From contig CACZJU010000014.1 of assembly GCA_902781515.1 (NCBI GenBank), positions 1 through 64,000 of the forward strand: a stretch of DNA of 64,000 nt, given 5' to 3'. This stretch comes from an uncultured Bacteroidales bacterium (lineage in GTDB: Bacteria; Bacteroidota; Bacteroidia; Bacteroidales; Bacteroidaceae). The notes beneath the pieces were generated by a model, which searched no databases, was not told where the DNA came from, and saw only the letters and a list, made by a program, of their open reading frames with translations. The position numbers and the translations under genes are program-made. Below, one piece after another: positions 48,081 to 56,000 of this stretch. Position 1 is the stretch's first letter. Every line of letters starts with the position of its first letter.

Positions 48081-48683
48081 CTAAGATTCTTTATAGGTAA
48101 GGGTCGTGTGACCCATTGTGATGCGAGCGCCGTTGATGAGACGGATTTCATCGCCGTTGGCAATGGGCTGACCATCGATGAGGGTATCATTCTTGTTCTG
48201 GTCATTTCGGAGAACGGACTTCAAACCACCATCGGGCAAGCGACGAACAGTGATGCAAACATGCTTACGACTCATGTAGCGATCTGTAGTGTTGATTTGC
48301 ATAGTTGCTTTTGAGGTTTGTGCCTTACGTCCGATGGTGTTATCGCCCAGCTCCAAATCGTAGGTTACACCATCACAAACGAGGCTTGCCTGACGGACTA
48401 TGCTTTGTGGTGAAGCCAGTTGCGTAGAACCATTGGCAACACCATCTGCAACCACACCACCTAATTGCGTAGCCCCATCGTTCTGAGGTGTGGGTTTAGG
48501 TGTTTTTGGACCATAGAAAGTGTGAGCCTCAAGAGGATCTTGTGCTGGTTCTGGTTTCTGGAATCGAATCTGCAACTTAACCTTGCACTTCGGGCAAACA
48601 ATCTCTTTAAGAGCTTCGTCCTTGGAGTTTTTTACATCCAAGATAACACCACATTTAGGGCATTTGATACGTTTTATCTGCAT
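48081..48683 (-). CDS. Zinc-ribbon/FHA phosphothreonine-binding protein
   Basis: A protein of 200 residues. The N-terminal zinc ribbon has KCPKCG (8-11) and CPKCK (about 30-33). A Pro-rich linker carries two TQL words (GATQLGG and STQLAS), possible phosphorylation sites. The C-terminal FHA domain (about 105-195) has TIGRKAQ, the SRKH signature and NDTLIDGQPIANGDEI. It likely reads kinase output. It ends 1 nt before the phosphatase start and begins 3 nt after the EF-hand-like gene. Confidence 0.9.
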   Translation of the reverse strand: MQIKRIKCPKCGVILDVKNSKDEALKEIVCPKCKVKLQIRFQKPEPAQDPLEAHTFYGPKTPKPTPQNDGATQLGGVVADGVANGSTQLASPQSIVRQASLVCDGVTYDLELGDNTIGRKAQTSKATMQINTTDRYMSRKHVCITVRRLPDGGLKSVLRNDQNKNDTLIDGQPIANGDEIRLINGARITMGHTTLTYKES

Positions 48684-48686
48684 GGC

Positions 48687-49700
48687 TTATACGGACATTA
48701 AGTCGGCATTGGGGTCAGTATAATCCTGTACATCGGCATTGTCAACATCATAGTAACCAGCATTGGGGCCAGAGGCATTCATGATTTCATCTACAGAAGC
48801 AACCTCGCCCTCAGGAGTAACAATGACATCAGGAGCAGATACATCACCGCTATTATCTACATCAACCCATGCGAAATCGGCATTACCATCACCAGTAGCA
48901 TCAACTCCAACTACTGCGTGTCCTTCGTACTCGGCAACACCTACAATGCGGACATCATTATCCTGAGGTGCAGGGGTATTATCTTCGCTGACAATAGACA
49001 CATCGGGTTGATGACCATTCACGATTTCACCAATAGTTGCCACATCTCCACGAGCGTTTACTGCCACATCATTGTAATCTAATTCGCCATTGTCGTTTGC
49101 GTCAATTACAACCACATCGGCACTGTTATCACCATTTACATCCAAAGCAACAGCAACATGTCCTTCCACCTCGCCAGTGGCAACGATGTGTACATCGTCG
49201 TCCTGATTTGTGGGAACAGGTTCATCCGAAACAACATGGTGAACATGATGCACCACGACAACTTCGGGCTGCGCATCGGTGGGCGTAGAGACGGCGGATG
49301 CTTCTACCTCTGGCGCTACGCGCTGGGCAAAGGCATCCTTTTCGGCATCAGACATAGCTTCCCATTCAGCAGCGGTATAAGTATTGTAGATGCCACCATG
49401 CCAATGGAACACACCACCTGGACCGACTTCGGCACGAGCTGCACTGAATGCTTCGCTAAATGAAAGATTATCACTGACATTAGCTTCCTGTACAGGGACT
49501 TCGGATGCATTCTCTGCTGTGTTTTCTTCTTTATTTTCTACTTCCGGAGATTCCTCTGCATGAGCATTAGCTGCGTACATAGCACCAGCACCCATAAGGA
49601 TGCCAGCTACACCACCCAATGATACAGCCTTCCATGGCTGATCTTGCTTGTTGTTTTCAACTGGCTGGTTCTTTTTCTCAATAATGGTTTCTTCGTTCAT
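48687..49700 (-). CDS. Acidic membrane-anchored protein with EF-hand-like repeats
   Basis: A protein of 337 residues from the ATG at 49700 (MNEETIIEKKN). One membrane segment near 25-42 is followed by a very acidic exterior part. A region with VFHWHGG and AAEWEAMSDAEKDAF lies near 95-125. Two repeats then each carry paired calcium-loop-like words: DVNGDNSAD with DANDNGELD, and DATGDGNAD with DVDNSGDVS. Calcium binding is inferred from loop form. First gene after an internal promoter with LytTR-type repeats, heading the FHA-PP2C-kinase run. Confidence 0.8.
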   Translation of the reverse strand: MNEETIIEKKNQPVENNKQDQPWKAVSLGGVAGILMGAGAMYAANAHAEESPEVENKEENTAENASEVPVQEANVSDNLSFSEAFSAARAEVGPGGVFHWHGGIYNTYTAAEWEAMSDAEKDAFAQRVAPEVEASAVSTPTDAQPEVVVVHHVHHVVSDEPVPTNQDDDVHIVATGEVEGHVAVALDVNGDNSADVVVIDANDNGELDYNDVAVNARGDVATIGEIVNGHQPDVSIVSEDNTPAPQDNDVRIVGVAEYEGHAVVGVDATGDGNADFAWVDVDNSGDVSAPDVIVTPEGEVASVDEIMNASGPNAGYYDVDNADVQDYTDPNADLMSV

Positions 49701-49730
49701 AGTAGTATGTGTTTTAGTTTTATTCTGCTG

Positions 49731-49809
49731 CAAAGTTATATATACTTGATATTACGGGAATAATGTTTATCCTAATCTTGTACGAAATAACATGTTTTAC
49801 TTACGAAAT
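49731..49809 (-). promoter_or_regulatory. Promoter with paired 21-bp-spaced repeats (LytTR-type site 2)
   Basis: TACGAAAT at 49781-49788 and again at 49802-49809, exactly 21 bp apart. The -7 box TAACTTTG (49738-49731) of the minus-strand gene lies 43 bp away, as at site 1. The second repeat abuts the stop codon of the upstream FHA gene. No -33 TTTG is seen. Confidence 0.8.
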
Positions 49810-50490
49810 CTATTTCTTATATTTTGTCTTGCAATAGGGACAGGCATCGTTCTGGATTATAACGTCATAATCCTGAAATCCCATGAAGTGACCGCACTTC
49901 GGACAAACATAATTACGTTGTAATCGGCTCTTCATTTCCCGCTGTTGGCGAGGTACATCTTGTGCTTTGTTGTATGCCTGTATTGTGAAGATAAGAGAAA
50001 TACCTATCGCCAATGCATATAATATAATGTATATAGTATTATGTCCTAAAATGAAACTACACGCAATGGCAAGCATCGTAATGATGCCAGTAGCAGAGCG
50101 GGCAGCATTGAATTTTCGTTCTGCGACCTGCAACTCAAACTGCTCTTTGTCGTACTTCTCCCAAACACGACGGAGCGGACTAATATCCACCGTTTCGACT
50201 TTGGGCTCACATACAGCATTCCAAGGGAAGAGATAATGCGACTGACCGAGTTCCACTTTATCGCCTTCGGTGATTGTCTTCGACTCCACCGCCATCCCAT
50301 TTACAAAGGTGACGTTCTGATTGTTGAGATTACGGATTTGCCATCGTCCATCAGAGAGAGAAGTTAAGGACAGGTGCTGACGACTGACATCCATTGGCAC
50401 ACTCCCTGCCTGACCGATGCGTTTTACCTTTCCTTCACAGGTCACCAAAAGTTGACGAGTCTGAGCATCACGTCCTATTGTGTATTCCAT
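49810..50490 (-). CDS. FHA protein with two membrane segments and zinc ribbon
   Basis: A protein of 226 residues. The FHA domain is N-terminal (about 1-90: YTIGRDAQ, SRQHLSL, NQNVTFVNG). Two hydrophobic segments lie near 133-170. The C-terminal zinc ribbon is CPKCGHF...CPYCKTKYKK. It begins 1 nt after the LytTR gene, so the two are co-transcribed. Likely role: membrane-bound reader of phosphothreonine marks. Confidence 0.88.
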   Translation of the reverse strand: MEYTIGRDAQTRQLLVTCEGKVKRIGQAGSVPMDVSRQHLSLTSLSDGRWQIRNLNNQNVTFVNGMAVESKTITEGDKVELGQSHYLFPWNAVCEPKVETVDISPLRRVWEKYDKEQFELQVAERKFNAARSATGIITMLAIACSFILGHNTIYIILYALAIGISLIFTIQAYNKAQDVPRQQREMKSRLQRNYVCPKCGHFMGFQDYDVIIQNDACPYCKTKYKK

Positions 50491-50491
50491 A

Positions 50492-50869
50492 TTAAATGCG
50501 TGTTTGAATGACCAGTTCCTTTACAGTCTTTAGGGCTTCCCTTGACACTGACACAGAGTATGTAAAATGCTCGAAGTCGGAAAGAATGAGTTGCTGCTTA
50601 GGCACGTCTATTTGGTATATGTAGCGCATGTTGACAATGACGCTCTTGCCGATACGCATGAATTGTTTAGCATGTTCACCTAATTGAGTGGCTAATGCCT
50701 GCTCTGTGTGGCTGAGGTTCATGCAAAGGCATGCTTTCTGTTTGTAACTTGTGACGATGTACGTGTAATTGCCATCCGCCTCGAAATAGACAATCTTGGA
50801 AATTGGTACGCGTACAAGCGCGTCGCGCGAATTGAAATGAATAAGTTTATCAGATGTTTCCATAGCCAA
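50492..50869 (-). CDS. Stand-alone LytTR-domain transcription regulator
   Basis: A protein of 125 residues (start at 50869 or, less likely, 50863), consisting of a LytTR DNA-binding domain only: KIVYFEADGNYTYI near residue 25, then FMRIGKSVIVNMRYI and the QQLILSD strand. It lacks a receiver domain, so its signal must come in another way, for example by phosphorylation from the kinases encoded downstream. It heads the signalling island. Paired repeats that fit LytTR binding lie in its own promoter and two others. Confidence 0.9.
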   Translation of the reverse strand: MAMETSDKLIHFNSRDALVRVPISKIVYFEADGNYTYIVTSYKQKACLCMNLSHTEQALATQLGEHAKQFMRIGKSVIVNMRYIYQIDVPKQQLILSDFEHFTYSVSVSREALKTVKELVIQTRI

Positions 50870-50887
50870 TATTATTTAAGGTATAGG

Positions 50888-50977
50888 CAAAGTTAGAAAG
50901 AAAAGTTGAGAAATGAAATAATGATAAGTAAAAAATGTTTGCCGCTTGTACGAAATGCCCCCCTCGCTGTATGAAAT
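50888..50977 (-). promoter_or_regulatory. Promoter with paired 21-bp-spaced repeats (LytTR-type site 3)
   Basis: TACGAAAT (50949-50956) and TATGAAAT (50970-50977) are 21 bp apart. The -7 TAACTTTG (50895-50888) has TTTC 19 nt upstream (50918-50915). The repeats lie 54 bp from the -7 box, 11 bp (one helical turn) further than at sites 1 and 2. A looser CACGAAAC occurs at 50984. Confidence 0.8.
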
Positions 50978-51043
50978 GCTTCGCACGAAACAACATACCA
51001 AAAATGTTACTATAGATGTTTCGCAAAGTCTCTATATTAAAAA

Positions 51044-51069
51044 ACAGAAGCACCCAACCGGACGCTTCT
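51044..51069 (-). terminator. Intrinsic terminator of the metK-yidD unit
   Basis: On the minus strand, GAAGC...GCTTC with inner CC/GG pairs, followed by TGTTTTTT. It lies 200 nt past yidD. The region 51070-51270 between contains a GCTATCAGATAGC palindrome (51108-51120) and no gene that I can support. Confidence 0.7.
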
Positions 51070-51270
51070 TCATCTGCTCAGTAGTAGAGTCCATCAAACA
51101 GGGCATTTAGCTATCAGATAGCAGGCATAGCGAGTAAGCATATATACGGCTTTTTCTTCAATTTAGGATGTCTATTGCACAAAAAACATACTTTTTTATG
51201 CAGTACAGCGTGAAAAATGCATAAAATAGCCGATTTTAAATCAGGAAGAGTTGCGTAAGGCGGCGGGGGA

Positions 51271-51513
51271 TTAGGGGACGGGGTCGTAGCCGCTGCCGCC
51301 CCAGGGATGGCAACGCAGGATGCGGCGCACAGCAAGCCAGAGGCCTCGGATTGGACCGTGCTTCTGAATGGCTTCAATGGCGTATTGGCTGCATGTGGGG
51401 GTGAAGCGGCAAGAAGGGGGCGACATGGGTGAGATGTAGCGCTGGTAGAAGCGTATGGGGGCGATGAGAAATTTAGACAATGAGAGAATGAGATATTGAG
51501 AAAAATTTTTCAT
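51271..51513 (-). CDS. yidD: Membrane protein insertion efficiency factor YidD
   Basis: A protein of 80 residues. [20 protein letters not shown] is the family hallmark, then [13 protein letters not shown] and [14 protein letters not shown]. It aids YidC-dependent membrane protein insertion at the inner membrane. It overlaps rnpA by 4 nt, the usual gene pairing. Confidence 0.95.
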   Translation of the reverse strand: MKNFSQYLILSLSKFLIAPIRFYQRYISPMSPPSCRFTPTCSQYAIEAIQKHGPIRGLWLAVRRILRCHPWGGSGYDPVP

Positions 51514-51923
51514 TGCTTCACTTCTTTGAGTTCTTCTGCGATGCGCTGCAGAATGACTTTTATTCTCGATTCCACCGTAGGATAATCGCTGAGGCTGTTG
51601 CTCATCCAGATGAGGGCGAGGTCGATGTGGCGGTCGGCGAGGCTGTTGGTGAGGAGCTGTCGGTGGTGGCGATAGGCTTCGCGGATGAGGCGCTTCGTAC
51701 GGTTGCGGTCAACGGCGTGACGGAAGTGGCGTTTGGAGACGGAGATGAGCAGTCGTACGGCCTCCCCTGATCCTCCAGCCCCCTTTAGGGGGAGAGCTTC
51801 TGCACGTTCTTTGTAAACAGCTCGCAGGGGGTAGACCGAAATTGCTCGGCTACTCCCTGCGAACAGAGTTTCTATGCTTTTCTTGCTACAGAGACGTTCG
51901 GCTTTGCGAAATGTCTCAGCCAT
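51510..51923 (-). CDS. rnpA: Ribonuclease P protein component
   Basis: A protein of 137 residues. With the RNase P RNA it removes tRNA 5' leaders. The N-terminus [11 protein letters not shown] and the RNR signature [17 protein letters not shown] are intact. Between the YPLRAVY strand and the next strand ([10 protein letters not shown]) it carries about 15 extra residues ([13 protein letters not shown] region), encoded by a G/C-rich hairpin element at 51761-51794. It overlaps hemD by 8 nt. Confidence 0.95.
   Translation of the reverse strand: MAETFRKAERLCSKKSIETLFAGSSRAISVYPLRAVYKERAEALPLKGAGGSGEAVRLLISVSKRHFRHAVDRNRTKRLIREAYRHHRQLLTNSLADRHIDLALIWMSNSLSDYPTVESRIKVILQRIAEELKEVKQ
51761..51794. 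repeat. G/C-rich hairpin element inside rnpA
   Basis: CCTCCCC, then a CCCCC-TTTA-GGGGG hairpin (51779-51792). It resembles the element at 28351-28380. It is read in-frame and adds residues at a loop of the protein. Confidence 0.6.
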
Positions 51924-52659
51924 TAGTTTCCTTGATGTAGTCGGCCAGTGCGCTGGTGATGCTGGCGTACTTGGGGGTTGGGGTTTCGAGCTGGATAGTT
52001 AGTCCGGCATCGCGTGCAGCCTTGGCGGTGTGTACTCCGAAGGTGCCGATGGCGATTTCCTTCTGCTCGAAGTTGGGGAAGTTCTTCATGAGGGCTGAAA
52101 TGCCGCTGGGGCTGAAGAAGATGAGCATATCGTAGTCGAAAGCTTCGTCCTGCTGAAAGTCGTTGCTGACGGTGCGATACATCACGCCCTCGGTGAATTG
52201 CAGTTTCTTGCTTTCCATCAGTTTCTGTACCTCGTCGCTGTGGATATCGCTCACGGGGATGAAGTAGCGTTCGTTTTTGTGCTTCATCATTGTGGGCACG
52301 AGATCGTCGAGCTTGCCAGTGGTGCCGAAGAATACCTTGCGCTTGCGGTATTGCACGTATTTCTGGATGTAGAGGGCTACGGTTTCAGTGATGCAGAAAT
52401 ACTTCATATCTTCTGGGATGCTGATGTGCATCTCCTTGCAGAGGTTGAAGAAATGATCGATGGCGTGACGCGAGGTGAATATTACTGCAGTGTGTTCGAG
52501 CACGCTGACTTTCTGTGCACGGAACTCGCGTGGTGTCAGGCTTTCCACTTTTATGAATGGACGGAAAACTATTTCTACACCATATTTCTTCTCGATATCA
52601 AAATATGGAGATTTGTCGGATGATGGCTTTGGTTGTGATACCAGAATCTTCTTTACCAT
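51916..52659 (-). CDS. hemD: Uroporphyrinogen-III synthase family protein
   Basis: A protein of 247 residues. HemD cyclises hydroxymethylbilane to uroporphyrinogen III. Two-domain layout with AVIFTSRHAIDHFF near residue 75 and FFSPSGISALMKNF near 180, plus IAIGTFGVHTAKAARDAGL. The family is poorly conserved, so the call rests on these blocks. No other heme gene is near; in this phylum hemD commonly sits in this position with rnpA and yidD. Confidence 0.85.
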   Translation of the reverse strand: MVKKILVSQPKPSSDKSPYFDIEKKYGVEIVFRPFIKVESLTPREFRAQKVSVLEHTAVIFTSRHAIDHFFNLCKEMHISIPEDMKYFCITETVALYIQKYVQYRKRKVFFGTTGKLDDLVPTMMKHKNERYFIPVSDIHSDEVQKLMESKKLQFTEGVMYRTVSNDFQQDEAFDYDMLIFFSPSGISALMKNFPNFEQKEIAIGTFGVHTAKAARDAGLTIQLETPTPKYASITSALADYIKETNG

Positions 52660-52674
52660 TATTGTACTAATGTC

Positions 52675-53505
52675 CTAATATTTTACTATCAAAATTTCTG
52701 TTACAATTGCCAATAGCTTCCAGAGAGCCAGTAATGGCATAATTTCCAGAGCGCAAAGGTACGCAAAAAGATGGAATAAGCAATAGCTTTTAGGGAAAAA
52801 GATACGAAAGGTCTTGAAAGTGAGTAGAATTTTAATAATTAGCAGTATAAACAGGAAAATTGTGATAGATTTTTCGAATGGAAGACCGAAATATACGAAT
52901 ATGAGCAGGAAAGGATAAAACGCCAGAGCTTCGATGGAAATGAGGTATGAAGTGGTGTCTTTCCAGATTTTTTGTTGAGATTTCGGAAAAAATATCCAGT
53001 TCACATAGTTTGTTGTCACTCGTCGCACAATGAACATCAGCAGGAAGCTGACAAAATAGATTGACAGCAGAAGATGCGGGGAGATGATGTGCTGGGAAAT
53101 GTTGAACCGGCCTTGCGAGTATGCCATCATGGCTACTGCACCCATCACGCTCAGCACTACCACCATGAGCATTCGCGATTGCGACTCTATGCTTGTCTCG
53201 ACGGCGAATAGTCCTGAATGCTCGCGTGGCTGAGCCATGAAGTCGCGAGTCTGTTGCTTGAGTTGCAGGCGTGTGTTGTTGAAGGAATAGATGAGAAGGA
53301 TGGTGCAGAGGACGAGGGTGATGCCTACAAGGTCGTCGCGCCAAAGGTTGTAGGGCAGGGGATTGGCAGTGATGCCGAACAGGCGATTTGGCAGTTCGTT
53401 GTGGATAAACGGATTGTCGCTGAAGAAGCCTGAATACCATTCCGTCTTTTCCATCAGCGTATCGGTACTCGTCTCCATCGTGTCCAAAACCATTATCTCC
53501 TCCAT
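52675..53505 (-). CDS. DUF4271 family membrane protein
   Basis: A protein of 276 residues with about six or seven membrane segments after an N-terminal soluble part of about 55 residues. The Bacteroidetes-specific DUF4271 family commonly lies next to hemD, as here (15 nt). Function unknown to me. A 49-nt dispersed repeat lies directly before its start codon. Confidence 0.8.
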   Translation of the reverse strand: MEEIMVLDTMETSTDTLMEKTEWYSGFFSDNPFIHNELPNRLFGITANPLPYNLWRDDLVGITLVLCTILLIYSFNNTRLQLKQQTRDFMAQPREHSGLFAVETSIESQSRMLMVVVLSVMGAVAMMAYSQGRFNISQHIISPHLLLSIYFVSFLLMFIVRRVTTNYVNWIFFPKSQQKIWKDTTSYLISIEALAFYPFLLIFVYFGLPFEKSITIFLFILLIIKILLTFKTFRIFFPKSYCLFHLFAYLCALEIMPLLALWKLLAIVTEILIVKY

Positions 53506-53506
53506 C

Positions 53507-53555
53507 TTCTCACTTTTTTCTCCGCTTCGCTATGAAAGCGCTTCGCGATTACTCA
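53507..53555 (-). repeat. 49-nt dispersed repeat, copy 2, upstream of DUF4271
   Basis: The minus-strand reading is the same as 18572-18620 (42 identical nt, one mismatch, six identical). It ends 1 nt before the DUF4271 start codon, and has the same orientation relative to the downstream gene as the copy before murC. Confidence 0.9.
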
Positions 53556-53562
53556 CTTCTCA

Positions 53563-54156
53563 CTAAATCTTTGCAAACCGACGCACGCTTTCGTCTATCA
53601 GAGGTGTAGTGAAAACCTTGTCAACGGCCTCCTCGGCAGTAGTTGCCACGCACCATATGTCGCGATGTTCTGGGCGCATGAAGTTTTCCTCCATAGAACG
53701 CTCCAGGTGGTGGAGCAGGTGGTCGTAGTATCCATCTACATTAAGGATGATGATGGGCTTTAAATAGACACCGAGTTGCTTGAGGGTGATGACCTCGAAC
53801 AGTTCGTCGAGAGTGCCGCAGCCGCCAGGCAGCACAATGGCAGCATCCGTCATGTCGTTGATGGTCTGCTTGCGGTTTTCCATATCCGGTGTCTCGATGA
53901 TTTTGGTGAGACTGGTGTAGTGCCAGTTCTGTTCCACCATGAACGAAGGAATCACGCCTATGACCTTTCCGCCAGCCTCAAGACCAGCATCGCTGGCTGC
54001 TCGCATAAGTCCCATGTTGCCGGCTCCGTTCACCTGTGTGATGCCACGTTCGGCAAGCAGGCGTCCCAGTTGGGCTGCCACTTCGTAGTAAACGGGCTTT
54101 ATCTTCGTGCTCGAAGCGCAGTAGATGGCTACGCTCTTGATATCGTTGAGTATCAT
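53563..54156 (-). CDS. LOG family protein (TIGR00730-type phosphoribohydrolase)
   Basis: A protein of 197 residues. Start at the ATG at 54156, which overlaps the metK stop (ATGA). [21 protein letters not shown] and [15 protein letters not shown] (the family's GGxGTxxE motif with its catalytic Glu) are intact. Members cleave nucleoside 5'-monophosphates such as cytokinin or AMP to base and ribose phosphate. The true bacterial substrate here is not clear. Confidence 0.9.
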   Translation of the reverse strand: MILNDIKSVAIYCASSTKIKPVYYEVAAQLGRLLAERGITQVNGAGNMGLMRAASDAGLEAGGKVIGVIPSFMVEQNWHYTSLTKIIETPDMENRKQTINDMTDAAIVLPGGCGTLDELFEVITLKQLGVYLKPIIILNVDGYYDHLLHHLERSMEENFMRPEHRDIWCVATTAEEAVDKVFTTPLIDESVRRFAKI

Positions 54157-55409
54157 AGTGCGAAGGCTTCCTTGATACGTTCTACGTAGTCGAGTTTCTC
54201 CCATGTGAATAGCTCCACCTCCAGAGACTTTGTCTCGTTGTAGAGAGAGGTGTAGGTCTTCTTCACAGTCTGCGGCTCGCGACCCATGTGCCCGTAAGCT
54301 GCAGTCTCCTCATAGATGGGGTTGCGCAGCTTCAGTCGCTGCTCGATGGCGTATGGACGCAAGTCAAACAACTGTTGTATCTTCTTGGCAATCTCGCCGT
54401 CGGTCATGTTCACATGGCTGCGACCGTAGGTGTCCACAAAGATGCTCACAGGCTCTGCCACACCGATGGCATAAGAGATTTGAACCAGCATTTCGTCGGC
54501 TACACCTGCTGCCACCATGTTCTTGGCAATGTGGCGTGCTGCGTATGCTGCCGAACGGTCCACCTTCGAGGGGTCTTTGCCTGAGAAAGCACCACCACCG
54601 TGTGCTCCCTTGCCTCCGTAGGTGTCCACGATAATCTTACGACCAGTGAGACCGGTATCGCCGTGAGGACCTCCAATGACGAACTTGCCAGTGGGGTTCA
54701 CATGATAGGTTATCTGGTCGTTAAAGAGGCTGAGCACCTGCTGGCTCTTGATGGTTTCCTTTACACGCGGAATAAGGATATTGATGACATCCTCGCGGAT
54801 TTTCTGCTGCATAGTTGCATCGTCGGCAAACTCGTCGTGCTGGGTGCTGACTACGATGGTATCAATACGCTGGGGACGGTTCTGGTCGTCGTACTCTATT
54901 GTGACCTGACTCTTGGCATCTGGACGCAGGTAGGTCATAACCTTACCTTCGCGACGGATGTCTGCCAACACACGCAAGAGGCGATGGGCAAGGTCGAGCG
55001 AGAGAGGCATGTAGTTCTCCGTCTCGTTCGTCGCATAGCCGAACATCATACCTTGGTCGCCGGCTCCCTGATTCTCGCGGTCTTCGCGGTCAACGCCTCG
55101 ATTGATGTCGTCGCTCTGCTCGTGGATTGCAGACAGCACACCACAACTGTTGCCTTCGAACATATATTCGCTCTTGGTGTAGCCAATGCGGTTGATAACC
55201 TCACGGGCAATGCGCTGAAGGTCAACGTATGCCTTTGACTTAACCTCACCTGCCATTATCACCTGACCGGTTGTTACGAGCGTCTCGCAGGCAACCTTCG
55301 ATTCTGGGTCGAAAGCCAACAGTTTGTCAAGTACGGCATCGGAAATCTGATCGGCCACCTTATCGGGATGACCCTCGGAAACTGATTCTGACGTAAATAA
55401 ATAACCCAT
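54153..55409 (-). CDS. metK: S-adenosylmethionine synthetase
   Basis: A protein of 418 residues. It makes SAM from methionine and ATP. The N-terminus [50 protein letters not shown] (abridged: GDTGLTGRK) and [19 protein letters not shown] are intact. First gene of a six-gene minus-strand unit. The 5' region 55410-55594 shows no convincing riboswitch; a weak -7 (CATCTTTG) is near 55452-55459. Confidence 0.97.
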   Translation of the reverse strand: MGYLFTSESVSEGHPDKVADQISDAVLDKLLAFDPESKVACETLVTTGQVIMAGEVKSKAYVDLQRIAREVINRIGYTKSEYMFEGNSCGVLSAIHEQSDDINRGVDREDRENQGAGDQGMMFGYATNETENYMPLSLDLAHRLLRVLADIRREGKVMTYLRPDAKSQVTIEYDDQNRPQRIDTIVVSTQHDEFADDATMQQKIREDVINILIPRVKETIKSQQVLSLFNDQITYHVNPTGKFVIGGPHGDTGLTGRKIIVDTYGGKGAHGGGAFSGKDPSKVDRSAAYAARHIAKNMVAAGVADEMLVQISYAIGVAEPVSIFVDTYGRSHVNMTDGEIAKKIQQLFDLRPYAIEQRLKLRNPIYEETAAYGHMGREPQTVKKTYTSLYNETKSLEVELFTWEKLDYVERIKEAFAL

Positions 55410-55594
55410 ACTTAAAGTTTAAGGTTTATAATTTATAGTTCTTTATCCGTAGGACAAAGATGGGCTATTATTGTGCTTGGTGGGAATGCGTGACAACACA
55501 TAGCGGTCGTCCTTTTTAGCATTTTTTATTGTGGTTGCAAGCAGCCCAAATCTGTCCACATTCTTTATGTTCTCGTGCAAAGCCTTTCGTAATA

Positions 55595-55633
55595 CTGAAA
55601 AACGGAAGCCGATTGCTCGCCCTCCGTTTTCAG
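55595..55633 (-). terminator. Terminator after tRNA-Leu
   Basis: On the minus strand, CTGAAAACGGA pairs with TCCGTTTTTCAG (one bulge), and its 3' arm is T-rich. It directly follows the tRNA 3' end. Confidence 0.7.
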
Positions 55634-55715
55634 TACCCAGAGCCGGGGTCGAACCGGCACGGGTTGCCCCACTGGTGTTTGAGACCAGCGCGTCTACCGA
55701 TTCCGCCATCTGGGC
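55634..55715 (-). tRNA. tRNA-Leu (anticodon CAA)
   Basis: Minus strand. Acceptor GCCCAGA with TCTGGGT plus discriminator A. The anticodon stem CTGGT/ACCAG encloses loop CTCAAAC, giving CAA. The variable arm (GGGGCAACCCG region) is short for a class II tRNA but present. T arm with GTTCGAC. 82 nt, no encoded CCA. Confidence 0.92.
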
Positions 55716-55725
55716 TTTGCGGCTG

Positions 55726-55757
55726 CAAAGGTACTGCAAATTGAGTGAATAACCAAA
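55726..55757 (-). promoter_or_regulatory. Promoter of tRNA-Leu
   Basis: TTTG (55757-55754), 20-nt spacer, TACCTTTG (55733-55726) on the minus strand: full consensus. The tRNA starts 10 nt after the -7 box. The stretch 55758-55935 beyond it is AT-rich and shows no gene. Confidence 0.85.
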
Positions 55758-55935
55758 TTTTTATTTGAGTTTTTCCGAAATGCAGCCTAATTTGGAGGTT
55801 CGAAGAGACTCAAAGGTACGAAAACCGTAGGTTAATGTTAGTGCAACCTCTCCTCCATACCTATAATAATCTACACACGCGCGTACATGAGAAAACAGTA
55901 AATATTAGCAAAAATATAAAATAATTGATAAAATA

Positions 55936-55967
55936 TTTGGTGAAATATAAAGTAATTGATAATTTTG
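55936..55967 (+). promoter_or_regulatory. Promoter of the S24 repressor
   Basis: TTTG (55936-55939), 20-nt spacer, TAATTTTG (55960-55967). Three AATTGATA words (55923, 55954, 55976) lie around it. Confidence 0.8.
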
Positions 55968-55977
55968 CATCAGAAAA

Positions 55978-55993
55978 TTGATAAAGATATCAA
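55978..55993. promoter_or_regulatory. Candidate operator of the S24 repressor
   Basis: TTGATA-AAGA-TATCAA is a perfect inverted repeat between the promoter and the start codon at 56001. The half-site TTGATA occurs twice more upstream, inside the promoter region. Confidence 0.55.
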
Positions 55994-56000
55994 ATTTGTG

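Noticed and set aside
51114..51377. 87-residue minus-strand ORF overlapping yidD
   Set aside because: It is out of frame with yidD, Pro/Ala low complexity, and has no recognised feature.
51475..51500. GAGAGAATGAG words as a third copy of the murC/DUF4271 dispersed repeat
   Set aside because: They are the coding sequence of the YidD N-terminus, and the GCGAAGCG core is missing.
55410..55594. SAM riboswitch upstream of metK
   Set aside because: No arrangement of stems matching a SAM aptamer could be made by eye; a covariance-model search would settle it.
55443..55739. 98-residue ORF over tRNA-Leu
   Set aside because: It runs through the tRNA and its terminator; chance ORF.
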